Below, one piece after another: positions 16,989 to 26,053 of a DNA stretch of 64,000 nt. The DNA comes from Streptomyces sp. NBC_00237. Its GTDB lineage: Bacteria > Actinomycetota > Actinomycetes > Streptomycetales > Streptomycetaceae. The position numbers were made by a program, and so were the translations under genes. The notes under the pieces are model-generated. The model did no database searches, was not told the DNA's origin, and saw only the letters and a program-made list of their open reading frames with translations. The stretch is from assembly GCF_026342435.1 (NCBI RefSeq), contig NZ_JAPEMT010000005.1:124001-188000 (forward strand). The letters are read 5' to 3'. Numbering within the stretch: the stretch's first letter is position 1; every line of letters begins with the position of its first letter.

Positions 16989-18532
16989 GGGGAGTTCTCC
17001 TTGGTGGTGGGGTGGGGGAGTTCGATGGTGCGGACGAGTCGGTCCGTGAGGAGGAGGAAGTCGCCGGTGGTGGGGCGGTAGTAGCGCTCCTGGTAGCGGA
17101 TGGTGATCCGGCGGACAGGTTCGGCGCCGCGGTACGGAGGGAGGTCGCCCCAGCGGTAGAGCTGGCCGCCCGGGGCCTTGAAACGGTGCAGGCGGCGGGG
17201 CAGCGGGCCCTTGGGGATCCCGTCGTTCAGCTGCGTGAACGTACGGCTGAGGAACGCTTCGTGGGCCAGGGACTCGGCCTTGTCCTGGTGGCTCGTGCCG
17301 AAGGACTGCTTCAGGGCGTGCAGCGCGGCGCGGTCCCCGTCCGCTTCTACGATGCGGTCACGGAGCTCGCGGTCCCAGACGATGCCGAGATGACCGTGGA
17401 GTACGGGTTCGTCGGTGAGGAAGTAGCCCATGACGCGGCCAAATTCGCGCTCGTACGGGCAGAGGAAGTCGTTGTAGAGGCCCTGTCGGGTACCGGATAT
17501 GGTCTCGACCTGCCAGTGGATGCGGGCCGTGAAGGGGGTGTCCCACCAGGCCAGGTGCGCTGGCTGCCAGAGGAGGTCGGCGACGCTCAGGACGATGATG
17601 GCGAGTGCGGCCAGCGCTACCGGCCAGCTGAACACCTGGGCGTAGTGAGTCTTGGGGAGCATGAGGACTGTGATCGCCATGGCCGTGTGGGTGCAGATGT
17701 TCTCCCAGAAGAAGATCCCGGAGGCGAACACGACGGCAACGTTGAACAGTGCCGTTGCCATCAGAACGCCGATGAACAGCCGTTGGTCGAAGTAGGCGAA
17801 CAGGCCGGCCGCCTCCGTGGCCATGGTGAGCAGGTTGAGCGGACGGTTGATGACCCGCGTGTACTTCAGGGCGCGGGTGACGAGCGTGGGGCGAAGGAAG
17901 CGCGCCCAGCCCCAGCAGTACGCGGAGGCCGCGAGGTAGTGCGTCTGGTTGTGCCAGGCCCACGACCAGGGGCGAGGGCCGAGCCTGGCCTTGCTCCAGG
18001 CGGGTTTGACGTAGTGCGACAACGAGACGCAACCGAGGACCAGCAGGAGAGCCGGGCCGGTGGAGGGGGTGTTCAGAAGCGCGGCTGTCACGAACCAGGC
18101 GAGGTACGCCTTGAGGATGCGGACGGGCAGCATCGCGTGGTGCTTCCACCCGCGCAGCTTTCCGCAGTAGACGGCCAGCCAGAGGAGGAGGGCAGGAGGC
18201 CAGAAGAGGGACGACCCGGCGGTCATCAGGAGCATGAGCTTGGCGCGCCGCTGGGCAGGGACCGGCTCCGTCAGGTCGAAGTCGGTGGTTGCGCCCTGCC
18301 AGGTGAGGAGCGTCGTGACGAAGGCGATGAACCAGCGGAAGGGCGCATCCACATGAGGGGCGGGGAGCGCCAGGAGCAGGAGAATCAGGACCGTAGCGAG
18401 AGCCAGCCGGAAGAAGGTGGGCCGGGAGGAGAGCGCCCGTACCGTCGGGGAAATCGCGGTCCGGTAGCAGAGCAGCGTTACGCCGGTGATCACGAGGACG
18501 CCCGCCTGGCCGGTGAGCTGAGGTATGTCCAT
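16940..18532 (-). CDS. Polytopic membrane protein of unknown function (HTTM-like)
   Basis: 530 residues with about nine hydrophobic segments in the first ~340: GVLVITGVTLLCY, LALATVLILLLLALP, a WFIAFVTTLLTW segment, AWFVTAALL, LLVLGCVSL, FIGVLMATALFNVAVVF, AMAITVLMLP, VALAALAIIVLS. A soluble C-terminal part of about 190 residues contains LCPYEREFGRVMGYF and paired arginines. The pattern loosely recalls vitamin-K-dependent carboxylase-like or HTTM membrane proteins, but no catalytic motif is clear. It lies 6 bases after the glycosyltransferase stop and overlaps the FkbM gene. A transport or membrane-modification step in the same pathway is the simplest guess. Confidence 0.75.
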   Translation of the reverse strand: MDIPQLTGQAGVLVITGVTLLCYRTAISPTVRALSSRPTFFRLALATVLILLLLALPAPHVDAPFRWFIAFVTTLLTWQGATTDFDLTEPVPAQRRAKLMLLMTAGSSLFWPPALLLWLAVYCGKLRGWKHHAMLPVRILKAYLAWFVTAALLNTPSTGPALLLVLGCVSLSHYVKPAWSKARLGPRPWSWAWHNQTHYLAASAYCWGWARFLRPTLVTRALKYTRVINRPLNLLTMATEAAGLFAYFDQRLFIGVLMATALFNVAVVFASGIFFWENICTHTAMAITVLMLPKTHYAQVFSWPVALAALAIIVLSVADLLWQPAHLAWWDTPFTARIHWQVETISGTRQGLYNDFLCPYEREFGRVMGYFLTDEPVLHGHLGIVWDRELRDRIVEADGDRAALHALKQSFGTSHQDKAESLAHEAFLSRTFTQLNDGIPKGPLPRRLHRFKAPGGQLYRWGDLPPYRGAEPVRRITIRYQERYYRPTTGDFLLLTDRLVRTIELPHPTTKENSPCARSSSTAAPTSESS

Positions 18533-18538
18533 GGACAG

Positions 18539-19681
18539 CTACCTGGCGGACCGGGCGAGAATGCGGGAGGACACCTGTTGGAGGCTCTCCAAGTACGTGG
18601 CGATGCGCTCGCGCGGGTCGGCCAGCAGATGCAGATCGCGATGCCGTACGACGTTCGCGCGGAACTCCTGCTGACGGCTGAGGAAGTCGAGCACCGTGCC
18701 GCGTTCCACCTGCGGAGCGCACGAGCCGAGTTTCGCTTGAGTGACCGCCGTGGCGCACCAGTGCTGGTCGTACGTCGGCAGCGGGACCAGGTGGACCGGC
18801 TTCCCGAGGGCGAAGGCCTCGCTGATGAGGTTGAAGCCGGCGTTGGAGAAGACGGCTTCGGAGCGGGCGAGGTCCGTGAGGAAGGCCTCACGGTCGAACG
18901 GATGGATCTCGATGTTGGCATCGGCGTACTGGCGTAACGAACCGAAGTCGGAGGCCTGGGCATAGATCCGCAGGGTCCGGTCCGGAACGTGCTGGCGATA
19001 GACGTCCGCGAGGACGCGCACTGAGTTCTCGGGACCGTGCGAGAAGTAGCGGGAGAAGTAAGCCGTGGCGAGCGGTGTGGTGGTCGTGGTGGCGGTGCGG
19101 ATGCGCTCAGGCAGGACCGGGGGGAGGAATTCCAGGTGCGTGTCCTCGGCCTGTAAGGGGACGAAGGAGCAGATAAAGGAGCGGTCGGTGCGGGGTGCGA
19201 AGTAGCGGAGCCGTTGCTCGTCTGCGGTACGGGCGTACGTGCCGACGGGCGGCAGGTCGAGGTGCCGGTACTTGCTCTGCTGGTCGATGGAGACGAGCGG
19301 CTTGCCGAAGTGGTACGCGAGGCGTGCCGCGTTCGGCTCGTAGTCGGTGACGAAGACGTCCGGAACGCCGCTCTGCTCGAATGCGCGCCGCAGGCGGAGG
19401 TGCTGAACGGCGCCCTTCGGGACCTGCGAGATGTTCGCACGCAGGGCGTCACCGAGGTGGATGCGGTCCTCGCGGGCGAGGAGGGTGGGCATCCAGGCGT
19501 CCCGGGTGGGGAAGCCGAGCTCGCGGAAGTAAGCGACGCGGACAGGGCCGTTGGTGATGATCTGGACTTGGTGGCCGCGCTCGCGGAGGTACTGGGCGAT
19601 CACGCCCTGGCGGACTGAATGGCCCATGCCGATGCCGTTGACGCCTATGGCGACGCTGAGCGGACGTATGGAGGAGGACAT
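18539..19681 (-). CDS. Glycosyltransferase (GT-B fold, MGT/MurG-like)
   Basis: 380 residues. The N-terminal GVNGIGMGHSVRQGVIAQYL is the glycine-rich loop seen in GT-B enzymes that act on membrane or small-molecule acceptors. The nucleotide-sugar side has FSNAGFNLISEAFALGKPV, the conserved GG...E.l..G.P pattern of GT1/GT28 enzymes, followed by YDQHW. It would transfer a sugar from a nucleotide donor. The donor may be supplied by the dehydrogenase and epimerase 5 kb away; this is inferred. A GAAGGGA ribosome site precedes the ATG. Confidence 0.85.
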   Translation of the reverse strand: MSSSIRPLSVAIGVNGIGMGHSVRQGVIAQYLRERGHQVQIITNGPVRVAYFRELGFPTRDAWMPTLLAREDRIHLGDALRANISQVPKGAVQHLRLRRAFEQSGVPDVFVTDYEPNAARLAYHFGKPLVSIDQQSKYRHLDLPPVGTYARTADEQRLRYFAPRTDRSFICSFVPLQAEDTHLEFLPPVLPERIRTATTTTTPLATAYFSRYFSHGPENSVRVLADVYRQHVPDRTLRIYAQASDFGSLRQYADANIEIHPFDREAFLTDLARSEAVFSNAGFNLISEAFALGKPVHLVPLPTYDQHWCATAVTQAKLGSCAPQVERGTVLDFLSRQQEFRANVVRHRDLHLLADPRERIATYLESLQQVSSRILARSAR

Positions 19682-19709
19682 AGCTGTCCCTTCGATGGGG
19701 CTGAGGTGG

Positions 19710-21053
19710 TCAGGAGGGTTGGGAGAGCCGGGAGACGACGTTGCGTGTGATGGCCGCGACGTGTGGATCCGAGGCGAGGAGACGTGCCCAGTCCGTGGTC
19801 GCGGCGGTGAAGACGGTGCCCGTGGACTCGTAGAGGCCGAGAGTGGCGGCCTGGGGGCTGGAAACGCCCGGCTCGCGGGCAGCGACGTTCCAGTCGGAAG
19901 GCAACGGGGCGATGCCGAGGATCTCGAAGTTGTGCGGCGTACCGTCTTCGCCGGTCGGACGGGGGCGGCCGTAGCGGTCCAGGGCGTACGCGGCGCCGTC
20001 GCACTCGTAGCCGATCAGGGCTTGATCTTGGCCAAACGTTTCTCCAGTACGCAGGCCCGTACGGGCGAAGGCCCAGTGGTCGGCGTCAGTGACCGTATAG
20101 CCGAGCGGTGTACGTGAGCCGTCCCAATGGCCTCCGCCGTTGCGGTAGCTCACGCCGAGCAGGGTGTTCTCGGGTTCGGACTCCCACCAGTGGTCGGGGC
20201 AGCCGAACGAACTGTCGGGGTCTGTTCCGGTAGGTGCGTGCGGAGGGAACTTCGAACACTCCACTTGGGTCGCGTCGTTTGCGAGGTGAACACGCCACCA
20301 GCAGGTATTCGCGCCGAAGTTGGCTATGTTGCCGCCGCCGTCGCGGAAGGCCGTTACGTGACGGCGGGTGCTGCTGCTCCAGTACTCGTCGTGTCCCGCA
20401 GACAGCAGGAGGCGGTATCCGTCGCCGAGGTGCCGGCCGCGCGCGATGTCGAGGTCGGTGCAGAAGTCGATCTCGAAACCGTTCGCTTCCATCCAGGCGA
20501 TGAAGGGTGCGTCCCAGTGGGCGAACGTCTGCCTCGGCGAGGCGGGATCGTACGCATCGGGAAGCCCCTTAACCGGGCCTCCGACCCCACCCCCTGGACG
20601 ACGAAGACTGACCTGCGGCGCGCTGTAGAGGTTCCCTCCGCCTGCGGAGTTGTACGCGTGATAGGTGAGGACGGGGACCTTGTAGAGGATGTTCCTGCCG
20701 GACGGCACGCGCGGGGTGACCACGAACAGCAGGCGGCCCTGGCGTGCGTCGAGGACGGGCGGGCCGGAGGGCGGTGCCCCGCCGAGCACCGCGATGTACA
20801 CGCCGGATTTCCAGTCCCGCGGTACGGAGAAGTCGTATGCGGGCCACTGCCAATCCTCGTCGAATCGGCCGGAGGGAGCGGGCTGGCCGGCCCATATGAC
20901 GCTGCCCACGAGCTGGGGGGTGGCGCCGTACCGGTAGAAGTCGACGCGGAAGAGGTCGGCTGAGGTAGCGATGTGCAGCCGTATGACGTTCCCGGCGCGC
21001 ACGCTCGGCCTGGCCGGGTAGCCGTCGGCAGAGAGGCGGTCGTGACCGGTCAT
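19710..21053 (-). CDS. N,N-dimethylformamidase beta-subunit-like protein
   Basis: 447 residues. SAGHDEYWSSSTRRHVTAF, GGGNIANFGANTCWWRV and the C-terminal ILGIAPLPSDWN text match the large-subunit C-terminal domain of N,N-dimethylformamidase, a family with a glutamine-amidotransferase-like fold. Actinobacteria carry many single-gene members with no proven amidase activity. VLTYHAYNSAGGGNLYS is a second conserved block. The start overlaps the upstream methyltransferase stop (ATGA), so the two are coupled. An amide- or formyl-removing step would fit a small-molecule pathway, but is unproven. Confidence 0.85.
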   Translation of the reverse strand: MTGHDRLSADGYPARPSVRAGNVIRLHIATSADLFRVDFYRYGATPQLVGSVIWAGQPAPSGRFDEDWQWPAYDFSVPRDWKSGVYIAVLGGAPPSGPPVLDARQGRLLFVVTPRVPSGRNILYKVPVLTYHAYNSAGGGNLYSAPQVSLRRPGGGVGGPVKGLPDAYDPASPRQTFAHWDAPFIAWMEANGFEIDFCTDLDIARGRHLGDGYRLLLSAGHDEYWSSSTRRHVTAFRDGGGNIANFGANTCWWRVHLANDATQVECSKFPPHAPTGTDPDSSFGCPDHWWESEPENTLLGVSYRNGGGHWDGSRTPLGYTVTDADHWAFARTGLRTGETFGQDQALIGYECDGAAYALDRYGRPRPTGEDGTPHNFEILGIAPLPSDWNVAAREPGVSSPQAATLGLYESTGTVFTAATTDWARLLASDPHVAAITRNVVSRLSQPS

Positions 21054-21697
21054 GAGCCGTCCACGGGCTGTGCGACTCCCGAGAAGTGGTACGGGTCGAC
21101 CGGCTGGATCTGCGCGGCCCAGCCGAAGGAGCCGAGCTGTTGAGTGAGTTCGGCGGGGGAGTGCAGAACCTTGACAACGGAGTGAGAGCTTCCGTCAGTC
21201 AGTTGACGGCGCACCATCGGCACGTCGGCTCCGGGCTCGACTTCCTCGATCTCCAGCTTCCTCCTGGAATCGTCGAGCAGGACGGCGTGGCCGCCTGGCT
21301 TGAGGGCGAGCCGAAGCATCTGCCAGAACTGTGGGAGCAGCTCCGGCGGTACGTGGCTGAGCCAGAAGGCGAAGAAGATCGTGTCGTACTGCCGGTCCGG
21401 AACCCAACCGAAGATGTCGGCCTCGATGAATCGCGTACCGGTGCCACTCGTACGATCGCGGGCAGCCGACAGCATCTCCGGGGCTGCGTCCACGGCGGTG
21501 AGGGTGCGTGAGCGGGGCGCGAGGAACTGCGTCCACTGACCCGTGCCACAGGCCAGTTCCAGAACATCACCCTGGATAGGCAGGGTGTCGAGGACGGTGA
21601 CGAGGCGAGTCAGGTCCATCCGCTCGACGTACGCGTCGTCGTACTCGGCGGCCCGTAGCCGGTAGTACTGAATCTGCTGCTGCGTGACGGCAGGCAA
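21050..21697 (-). CDS. Class I SAM-dependent methyltransferase
   Basis: 215 residues from a TTG start with GGAAGGA 7 bases upstream. Motif I is VLELACGTGQWTQFL, followed by LTAVDAAPEMLSAA (acidic motif II) and YDTIFFAFWLSHVPPE. These are the standard features of small-molecule O- or N-methyltransferases. It is the first gene of the minus-strand run to FkbM and the phosphatase, so the run would hold two methyltransferases of different families. The substrate is unknown. Confidence 0.88.
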   Translation of the reverse strand: MPAVTQQQIQYYRLRAAEYDDAYVERMDLTRLVTVLDTLPIQGDVLELACGTGQWTQFLAPRSRTLTAVDAAPEMLSAARDRTSGTGTRFIEADIFGWVPDRQYDTIFFAFWLSHVPPELLPQFWQMLRLALKPGGHAVLLDDSRRKLEIEEVEPGADVPMVRRQLTDGSSHSVVKVLHSPAELTQQLGSFGWAAQIQPVDPYHFSGVAQPVDGS

Positions 21698-21780
21698 CTT
21701 GGGGGTCCTTCCAGTCTTGGTGATCCAGTTCGGTGATGGGGGAGGGGAGCGGCTGTGGGAGATGCGCTACCCGGAGGGCC

Positions 21781-22230
21781 TCAGACCGGCAGCTCTGCCC
21801 AGACCGTCTTGCACCTTCCGGGGCCGATTACCACTCCCCAGTCCGCAGCGAGCTCCCCGACGATCAACAGACCTCGGCCGGCGACCTCGTTCTCCCGAAC
21901 AGAATGCCGATACGGGAGCACCGAGCTGGTGTCGCGGACCTCGATCCGCACCAAGGGGCCGTCGTGGGCCAAGCGGAGAACCACCGGGCCTTCGCCGTGC
22001 ACGAGCGCGTTCCCGACGAGCTCCGAGACGACGAGTACCGCGTCGTCACCTGGTACCTGCCAGTTGAGCAGGGCGGTAGTGACGAGCTGACGGGCCTTGC
22101 CGCATGAAGCGAGTTCGTCCGGAAGTGCCCACTCCTCGATGGCCCTGACGGTTTCGGTGCTTCGCTGTTTGATCGAGTGCACGTGGACGCGCGCACTGGG
22201 GGTGGCGCTGCTCTTCGGCGTTGCTGACAT
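21781..22230 (-). CDS. RsbW/SpoIIAB-like ATP-binding protein
   Basis: 149 residues of GHKL-ATPase fold. The N box is ELVGNALVHG and the G box GRGLLIVGELAADWG. No kinase dimerisation domain is present. Streptomyces has dozens of such single-domain proteins; some are anti-sigma factors, most are unassigned. No anti-sigma antagonist or sigma gene adjoins it. It is divergent from the HTH regulator with 165 bases between them, an arrangement often seen around such regulators in the genus. Confidence 0.85.
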   Translation of the reverse strand: MSATPKSSATPSARVHVHSIKQRSTETVRAIEEWALPDELASCGKARQLVTTALLNWQVPGDDAVLVVSELVGNALVHGEGPVVLRLAHDGPLVRIEVRDTSSVLPYRHSVRENEVAGRGLLIVGELAADWGVVIGPGRCKTVWAELPV

Positions 22231-22395
22231 GGAGATCTCCCCGCTCCGTTCTCATCAACCGGGGCACCAGAGTGAGGAACATGGCGCGAGAGCGCATATC
22301 CCGGTGTGAATAAAGGGGGTTGGGCTGCAATATGGCGGCGGTAATGCCAGCATGAGTCGCTGGAATCGTCACCTTGGCCGAGCCCGGGAGGGGCC

Positions 22396-23838
22396 GTGGG
22401 GAACGAGCGCCGATGCACCCAGTGCGGATGTCCGCTGAGCCGCTACAACCCGGACGGACTGCTGTGCGGGGCCTGCGAGAAGGAGGCGCCGCGGCCAGCC
22501 GCTCAAGCTGTCACCATCCCTGCCCAGGTCTGGTCGGACTCCGAGATCAAGGTGGCCTTGAGGGCGATGGATTTCGGTCTGGTCAGCCGTCTTGTACGGA
22601 AACTGGCCGGGCTCCGCCAGGAGGACTTTGCCCGACTGACTGGCTTGAGCCAGGGCTACTTGTCTCAACTGGAATCCGGGAGCCGTCGGCTCTCACGCCT
22701 TGACAAGGCTCAGGCCTTCCTCGACGCCCTGAAGGTGCCGGAAGGACTTCGCCCGGTTTCGGCGTCGGCCCAGAACTCACGGACGTCGGTCGGGGACGCT
22801 GGTGCGGCGACCTCGGTGGGCTTGCATGATCTGGCTGCGGGAGCGGCGGAAACGTCTGGCCTGTTCGCCGAGCTCATCGCTCCGAGCAACGTCGACGACG
22901 ACACTCTGGAGCAGCTGGGATTCACCGTCTCCAGGATCGCGACCGACTACGTTCACGCCCCGCTCTTACCCCTCTTCAACCAGCTCATCGCGGTGCGAGA
23001 CGAACTCTTCAGCCTCCTTCGGGGAAGACAACGACCTCAGCAGAGCCGCGAGTTGTTCATGCTGGCGGGAACGGTCTGCCTACTTCTTGCCCATGCCTCT
23101 CAGAACCTCGGCGACCAACAGTCCGCGATGACGCAGATCCGTACTGCCCGTAGCTGTGCCGAGCAGGCAGACCACACCGGACTGCGCGCGTGGATCGCGG
23201 GCACCGTAGCCCTGATCACCGAATGGTCGCCACAGAGCCGGATGTCGTTGAAGCTCATCGAGCACGCCGCGAGCCTGGCGCCGGCGGGCGAGTCGAGGAT
23301 TCGGATCGCCGCGATCGAAGCACGCACCGCAGCCAGAGTCGGCGACCACACACGGGCGCTCGCCGCCATCGGCCGCATGCACCAGGCCCAGGAAGAGACA
23401 CCGCAGAACGACGGCCTCGGACATTTCGGTGGGCTGCTCACCTTCCCCATGGCCAAGCAGGATTACTACCTCGGAGGTGCGTACACGCTCATCGGGCAGT
23501 ACGACGAGGCGCGGACACACGCCACAGCAGCGATCGAGGCCTACCGCTCCGGGCCCCGGGAGGAGCGCTCCTACGGCGACGAAGCCTTGGCTCAAATCGA
23601 CCTGATCACCGTGGGGATCATCCAGGGCGACACGGACGGTGCGACCACGGCCGTGCGCCACATCCTGGATCTTCCTCCGGAGATGCGCATCCGGCAGCTG
23701 GGCACCGCGATGACACGCCTCAGCTCTCTGATGGGGCGCCCCGCGCTGCGGGGAAACCGAGACGCAAGCGAACTCGCGGACTTGATCCAGTGCTACCGGG
23801 TCATGGACGGGGCGACAGCGCTACCGTCATTGCGATGA
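22396..23838 (+). CDS. XRE-type HTH regulator with N-terminal Cys knuckle and TPR-like C-terminus
   Basis: 480 residues from a GTG with GGGAGGG upstream. The N-terminus has a four-cysteine, zinc-ribbon-like knuckle (CTQCGCPLSRYNPDGLLCGAC spans residues 7-27). The XRE helix-turn-helix follows (about 70-120, with LRQEDFARLTGLSQGYLSQL). The rest is alpha-helical with TPR-like pairs such as MTQIRTARSCAEQAD and YTLIGQYDEARTHATAAI. It probably binds DNA and senses a peptide or metabolite. It is coupled by an ATGA overlap to the APH-type gene, so that gene is the likely partner. Confidence 0.88.
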   Translation: MGNERRCTQCGCPLSRYNPDGLLCGACEKEAPRPAAQAVTIPAQVWSDSEIKVALRAMDFGLVSRLVRKLAGLRQEDFARLTGLSQGYLSQLESGSRRLSRLDKAQAFLDALKVPEGLRPVSASAQNSRTSVGDAGAATSVGLHDLAAGAAETSGLFAELIAPSNVDDDTLEQLGFTVSRIATDYVHAPLLPLFNQLIAVRDELFSLLRGRQRPQQSRELFMLAGTVCLLLAHASQNLGDQQSAMTQIRTARSCAEQADHTGLRAWIAGTVALITEWSPQSRMSLKLIEHAASLAPAGESRIRIAAIEARTAARVGDHTRALAAIGRMHQAQEETPQNDGLGHFGGLLTFPMAKQDYYLGGAYTLIGQYDEARTHATAAIEAYRSGPREERSYGDEALAQIDLITVGIIQGDTDGATTAVRHILDLPPEMRIRQLGTAMTRLSSLMGRPALRGNRDASELADLIQCYRVMDGATALPSLR

Positions 23839-24713
23839 ACGAGTTGCCACTGAGCCCCGAAGCCGCCGCCGTGAAGGTCTGCCGCGAACTCGGCATGGAA
23901 GCAGAAACGTTGGTCCCCCTGCGGAGCCATGCCACCGCAGTCTTTCTCTTGCCCGAAGCCCACACGGTGGTTCGTGTCAGCCGCGCGGGCGGAGAGGCGA
24001 GCATTGCACGAGCTGTAGCCGTCACCCGCTGGCTGGCCGACCAGGGCGTGCCGGTCACGGAGCCACTTGATGTGAAGCAGCCGGTCCTTGCCGGTGAGTA
24101 TGTGGTCAGCCTGTGGGACCACTACCCGCAGCCGGAGGGGGCGCCGCCGGGCGTGTATCACCTAGGTGTTCTGCTGAGGCAGCTGCACGAGGTGCAGCTG
24201 CCTCCGGTGGAACTCCCGAGCTACCAGCCACATGTGTCTCTCCGCGAGTCCGTCCGCGCCAGCGTGGCGCTGAGCTCCGAAGACGCCGACTGGCTCCTTG
24301 GCCGGTCGGACGAGCTGGTGAAGGCGTACAGCCAGCTGGACTTCCCTCTCGGCGAGGGCCTGATCCATGGAGATGCGTACCCGGGCAACGTTCTGTGGGA
24401 CGGGGCGGGCGCTCGGCTCGGCGACTGGGACGAGGCGGCATTCGGCCCGCGAGAGGTGGACTTGGCCAACACGTTCCAGGGGGTGCGCTTCGGGCGCACG
24501 CAGGAGCAGTTGCGGGCCTTTTCTGAAGCGTACGGTTACGACCTCGCGGGCTGGCCCGGGTTGCTCGTTCTCACCGAACTGCGGGATCTGCACACTCTCG
24601 GATCCTTTATCCGCCGGGTCGACAAGGGAGATGAAGAGGCTGCCGCGCAGTTGTGGATGCGGCTGGAGGTTCTGAAGAGCGGCGATCGTGAGGCTGCCTG
24701 GCGAGCGCACTGA
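23835..24713 (+). CDS. APH-family phosphotransferase
   Basis: 292 residues. The catalytic loop is LIHGDAYPGNVLWD (HGDxxxxN), followed by the metal-binding LGDWDEAAFGPREVDLANT. The N-lobe is short. The family includes aminoglycoside, choline and homoserine kinases. A resistance role is not implied: the members that accompany HTH regulators in Streptomyces are mostly of unknown substrate. The ATG overlaps the regulator stop by 4 bases. Confidence 0.87.
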   Translation: MNELPLSPEAAAVKVCRELGMEAETLVPLRSHATAVFLLPEAHTVVRVSRAGGEASIARAVAVTRWLADQGVPVTEPLDVKQPVLAGEYVVSLWDHYPQPEGAPPGVYHLGVLLRQLHEVQLPPVELPSYQPHVSLRESVRASVALSSEDADWLLGRSDELVKAYSQLDFPLGEGLIHGDAYPGNVLWDGAGARLGDWDEAAFGPREVDLANTFQGVRFGRTQEQLRAFSEAYGYDLAGWPGLLVLTELRDLHTLGSFIRRVDKGDEEAAAQLWMRLEVLKSGDREAAWRAH

Positions 24714-24826
24714 CCGGGTAAAAGGGAGCTGGGGCGGAGGGGTCGAAGCCTCCGGGCTCATGTCGGCATGTCGGTAGAGGCCATGCTGATGCAGCCACGC
24801 CGTCCGCTTTGGGTGTTTTCGGCTGC

Positions 24827-25594
24827 CTATGTTTCGGTGCTGGCTCCATGGGCGGATCGAAGGTCCTTCTCGATCTCCTCGATACGGCTCTTCGATTCGT
24901 TCAGCTGCTTCTTCTGGCGCAGCAGTACCTTCTTCGCTTGGGCGAGTTCGTCGGTCAAGCGTGCCAGCTTCGCCTGCTCGCGTTCCATCGGTACGCCGTC
25001 ATCGGTGTGGGCCGGCCCGATGCGCTCGCTGTGTATGACTCCACGATGGGTATTGCAGTCCGGGCACATAGCGAGGGCGGGGGCGTAAGTGTTGTCTCGG
25101 TGCTGGGCGAAGGTAATCACGTGATCGCAGGTGAGCGTCAACTCCCAGGCATCCTGGTACTTCTTGCGTTCCTCCGGAGAGGGCCCAGAAGACGTGAGTT
25201 TCAGAAACGTCTTCCACTGCTGAGGGCTCATGGGAGGAGTCGGACAGCACTGGAAGCAATGGGAGACCCATGACTCGCTGATGCCCCAACGGCCACCTTG
25301 GCAGTCGGCATGCCTCTGCTGGAAGCGCTCCTCCAGGGCTTCGTAGTCGGACCGCTGATCCTTGGTGAGATTGGCCAGCGACGGCCGATTTCCCCGACCA
25401 TCGTGCATCGGTTCACCACAGCCGCGACAGGGCACGCCAGCTATGTACTCTGCCCAGCTCAGAGGCTTTCCTTCGCGGCGCCAGCGCGCGCTCCGCTCGC
25501 GGTCTTGTCGGTGACTCTCCTCGGCAGCCAGTGCCTTGCGTCGAGCCCGGGTGGCGGCGCGTCGCGCTCGTTGTTCTTCCGTCAGCTTGGCCAT
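24827..25594 (-). CDS. HNH-like zinc-finger protein with C-terminal coiled coil
   Basis: 255 residues, start set by a strong ribosome site (GGAGGGGAGAGG) before ATG 25594. The N-terminus is rich in Arg and Lys. A first knuckle is CRGCGEPM. The core is LTCDHVITFAQHRDN, a 10-residue gap, then CPDCNTHRG, which fits an HNH/McrA-type zinc nuclease fold (the DH pair gives the catalytic His; the final N and H the rest). Residues 200-245 form a charged coiled coil (ERTDEL/KKVLLRQKKQL type). It could be a mobile-element nuclease. It converges on the APH gene and is divergent from the next gene. Confidence 0.7.
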   Translation of the reverse strand: MAKLTEEQRARRAATRARRKALAAEESHRQDRERSARWRREGKPLSWAEYIAGVPCRGCGEPMHDGRGNRPSLANLTKDQRSDYEALEERFQQRHADCQGGRWGISESWVSHCFQCCPTPPMSPQQWKTFLKLTSSGPSPEERKKYQDAWELTLTCDHVITFAQHRDNTYAPALAMCPDCNTHRGVIHSERIGPAHTDDGVPMEREQAKLARLTDELAQAKKVLLRQKKQLNESKSRIEEIEKDLRSAHGASTET

Positions 25595-25888
25595 CGTCCT
25601 CTCCCCTCCTGTCCCGCGCTCGGTCGTGTCGCATCGAAGCGTGCCGCAACAGCGATCTGCTTGTGGAGAGAAGCCGGTTGTCGGTTGTTCCGTGACAGGA
25701 AGTACTTCTTCCTGACCGCTGATTTGCATTCGGAGAGGAGGGCCGGTGCTGGGTCGTACTGGCCACGCCTCTCTCCGGGCTCTCTGAAAGAACCTGAAAG
25801 CGCTTGTGAGAGCGGGGTTCCGCTCTACAAGAGCGTCACGGTGTGGTGGTCGCGTTCCACAACCGCGATCACCGTGGAGGTTCTTGCC
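25595..25888. other. Divergent intergenic region with short repeats
   Basis: 294 bases between the HNH gene and a small + strand gene. It holds a 10-bp palindrome GAAGTACTTC (25699-25708) and, just before it, a tandem GGTTGT pair. These are possible operator elements for either gene. No promoter is certain. Confidence 0.4.
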
Positions 25889-26053
25889 GTGGCACCGATT
25901 CTGTTCACCGCTGTGCTGTTGTTGCCGTTCGTGACGGCCGCCGGCCCGTTTGCCCTGTACGAGGCGCGCGATTGTGTACGTCCCGGGCGAGGGCGTCACC
26001 GGCTCGTCGTGCGGGGGCGGCATGCGGCGCCGGTTCGGGGAGGTCGACGATGA
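25889..26053 (+). CDS. Small protein upstream of an RsbW-like gene
   Basis: 54 residues from GTG 25889, with GGAGG 8 bases upstream. The first 24 residues form one hydrophobic helix (APILFTAVLLLPFVTAAGPF), then comes a strongly basic tail rich in Arg, Gly and His. The stop overlaps the next ATG (ATGA). Small proteins of this kind often precede ATP-binding regulators in Streptomyces; their role is unknown. Confidence 0.55.
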   Translation: MAPILFTAVLLLPFVTAAGPFALYEARDCVRPGRGRHRLVVRGRHAAPVRGGRR

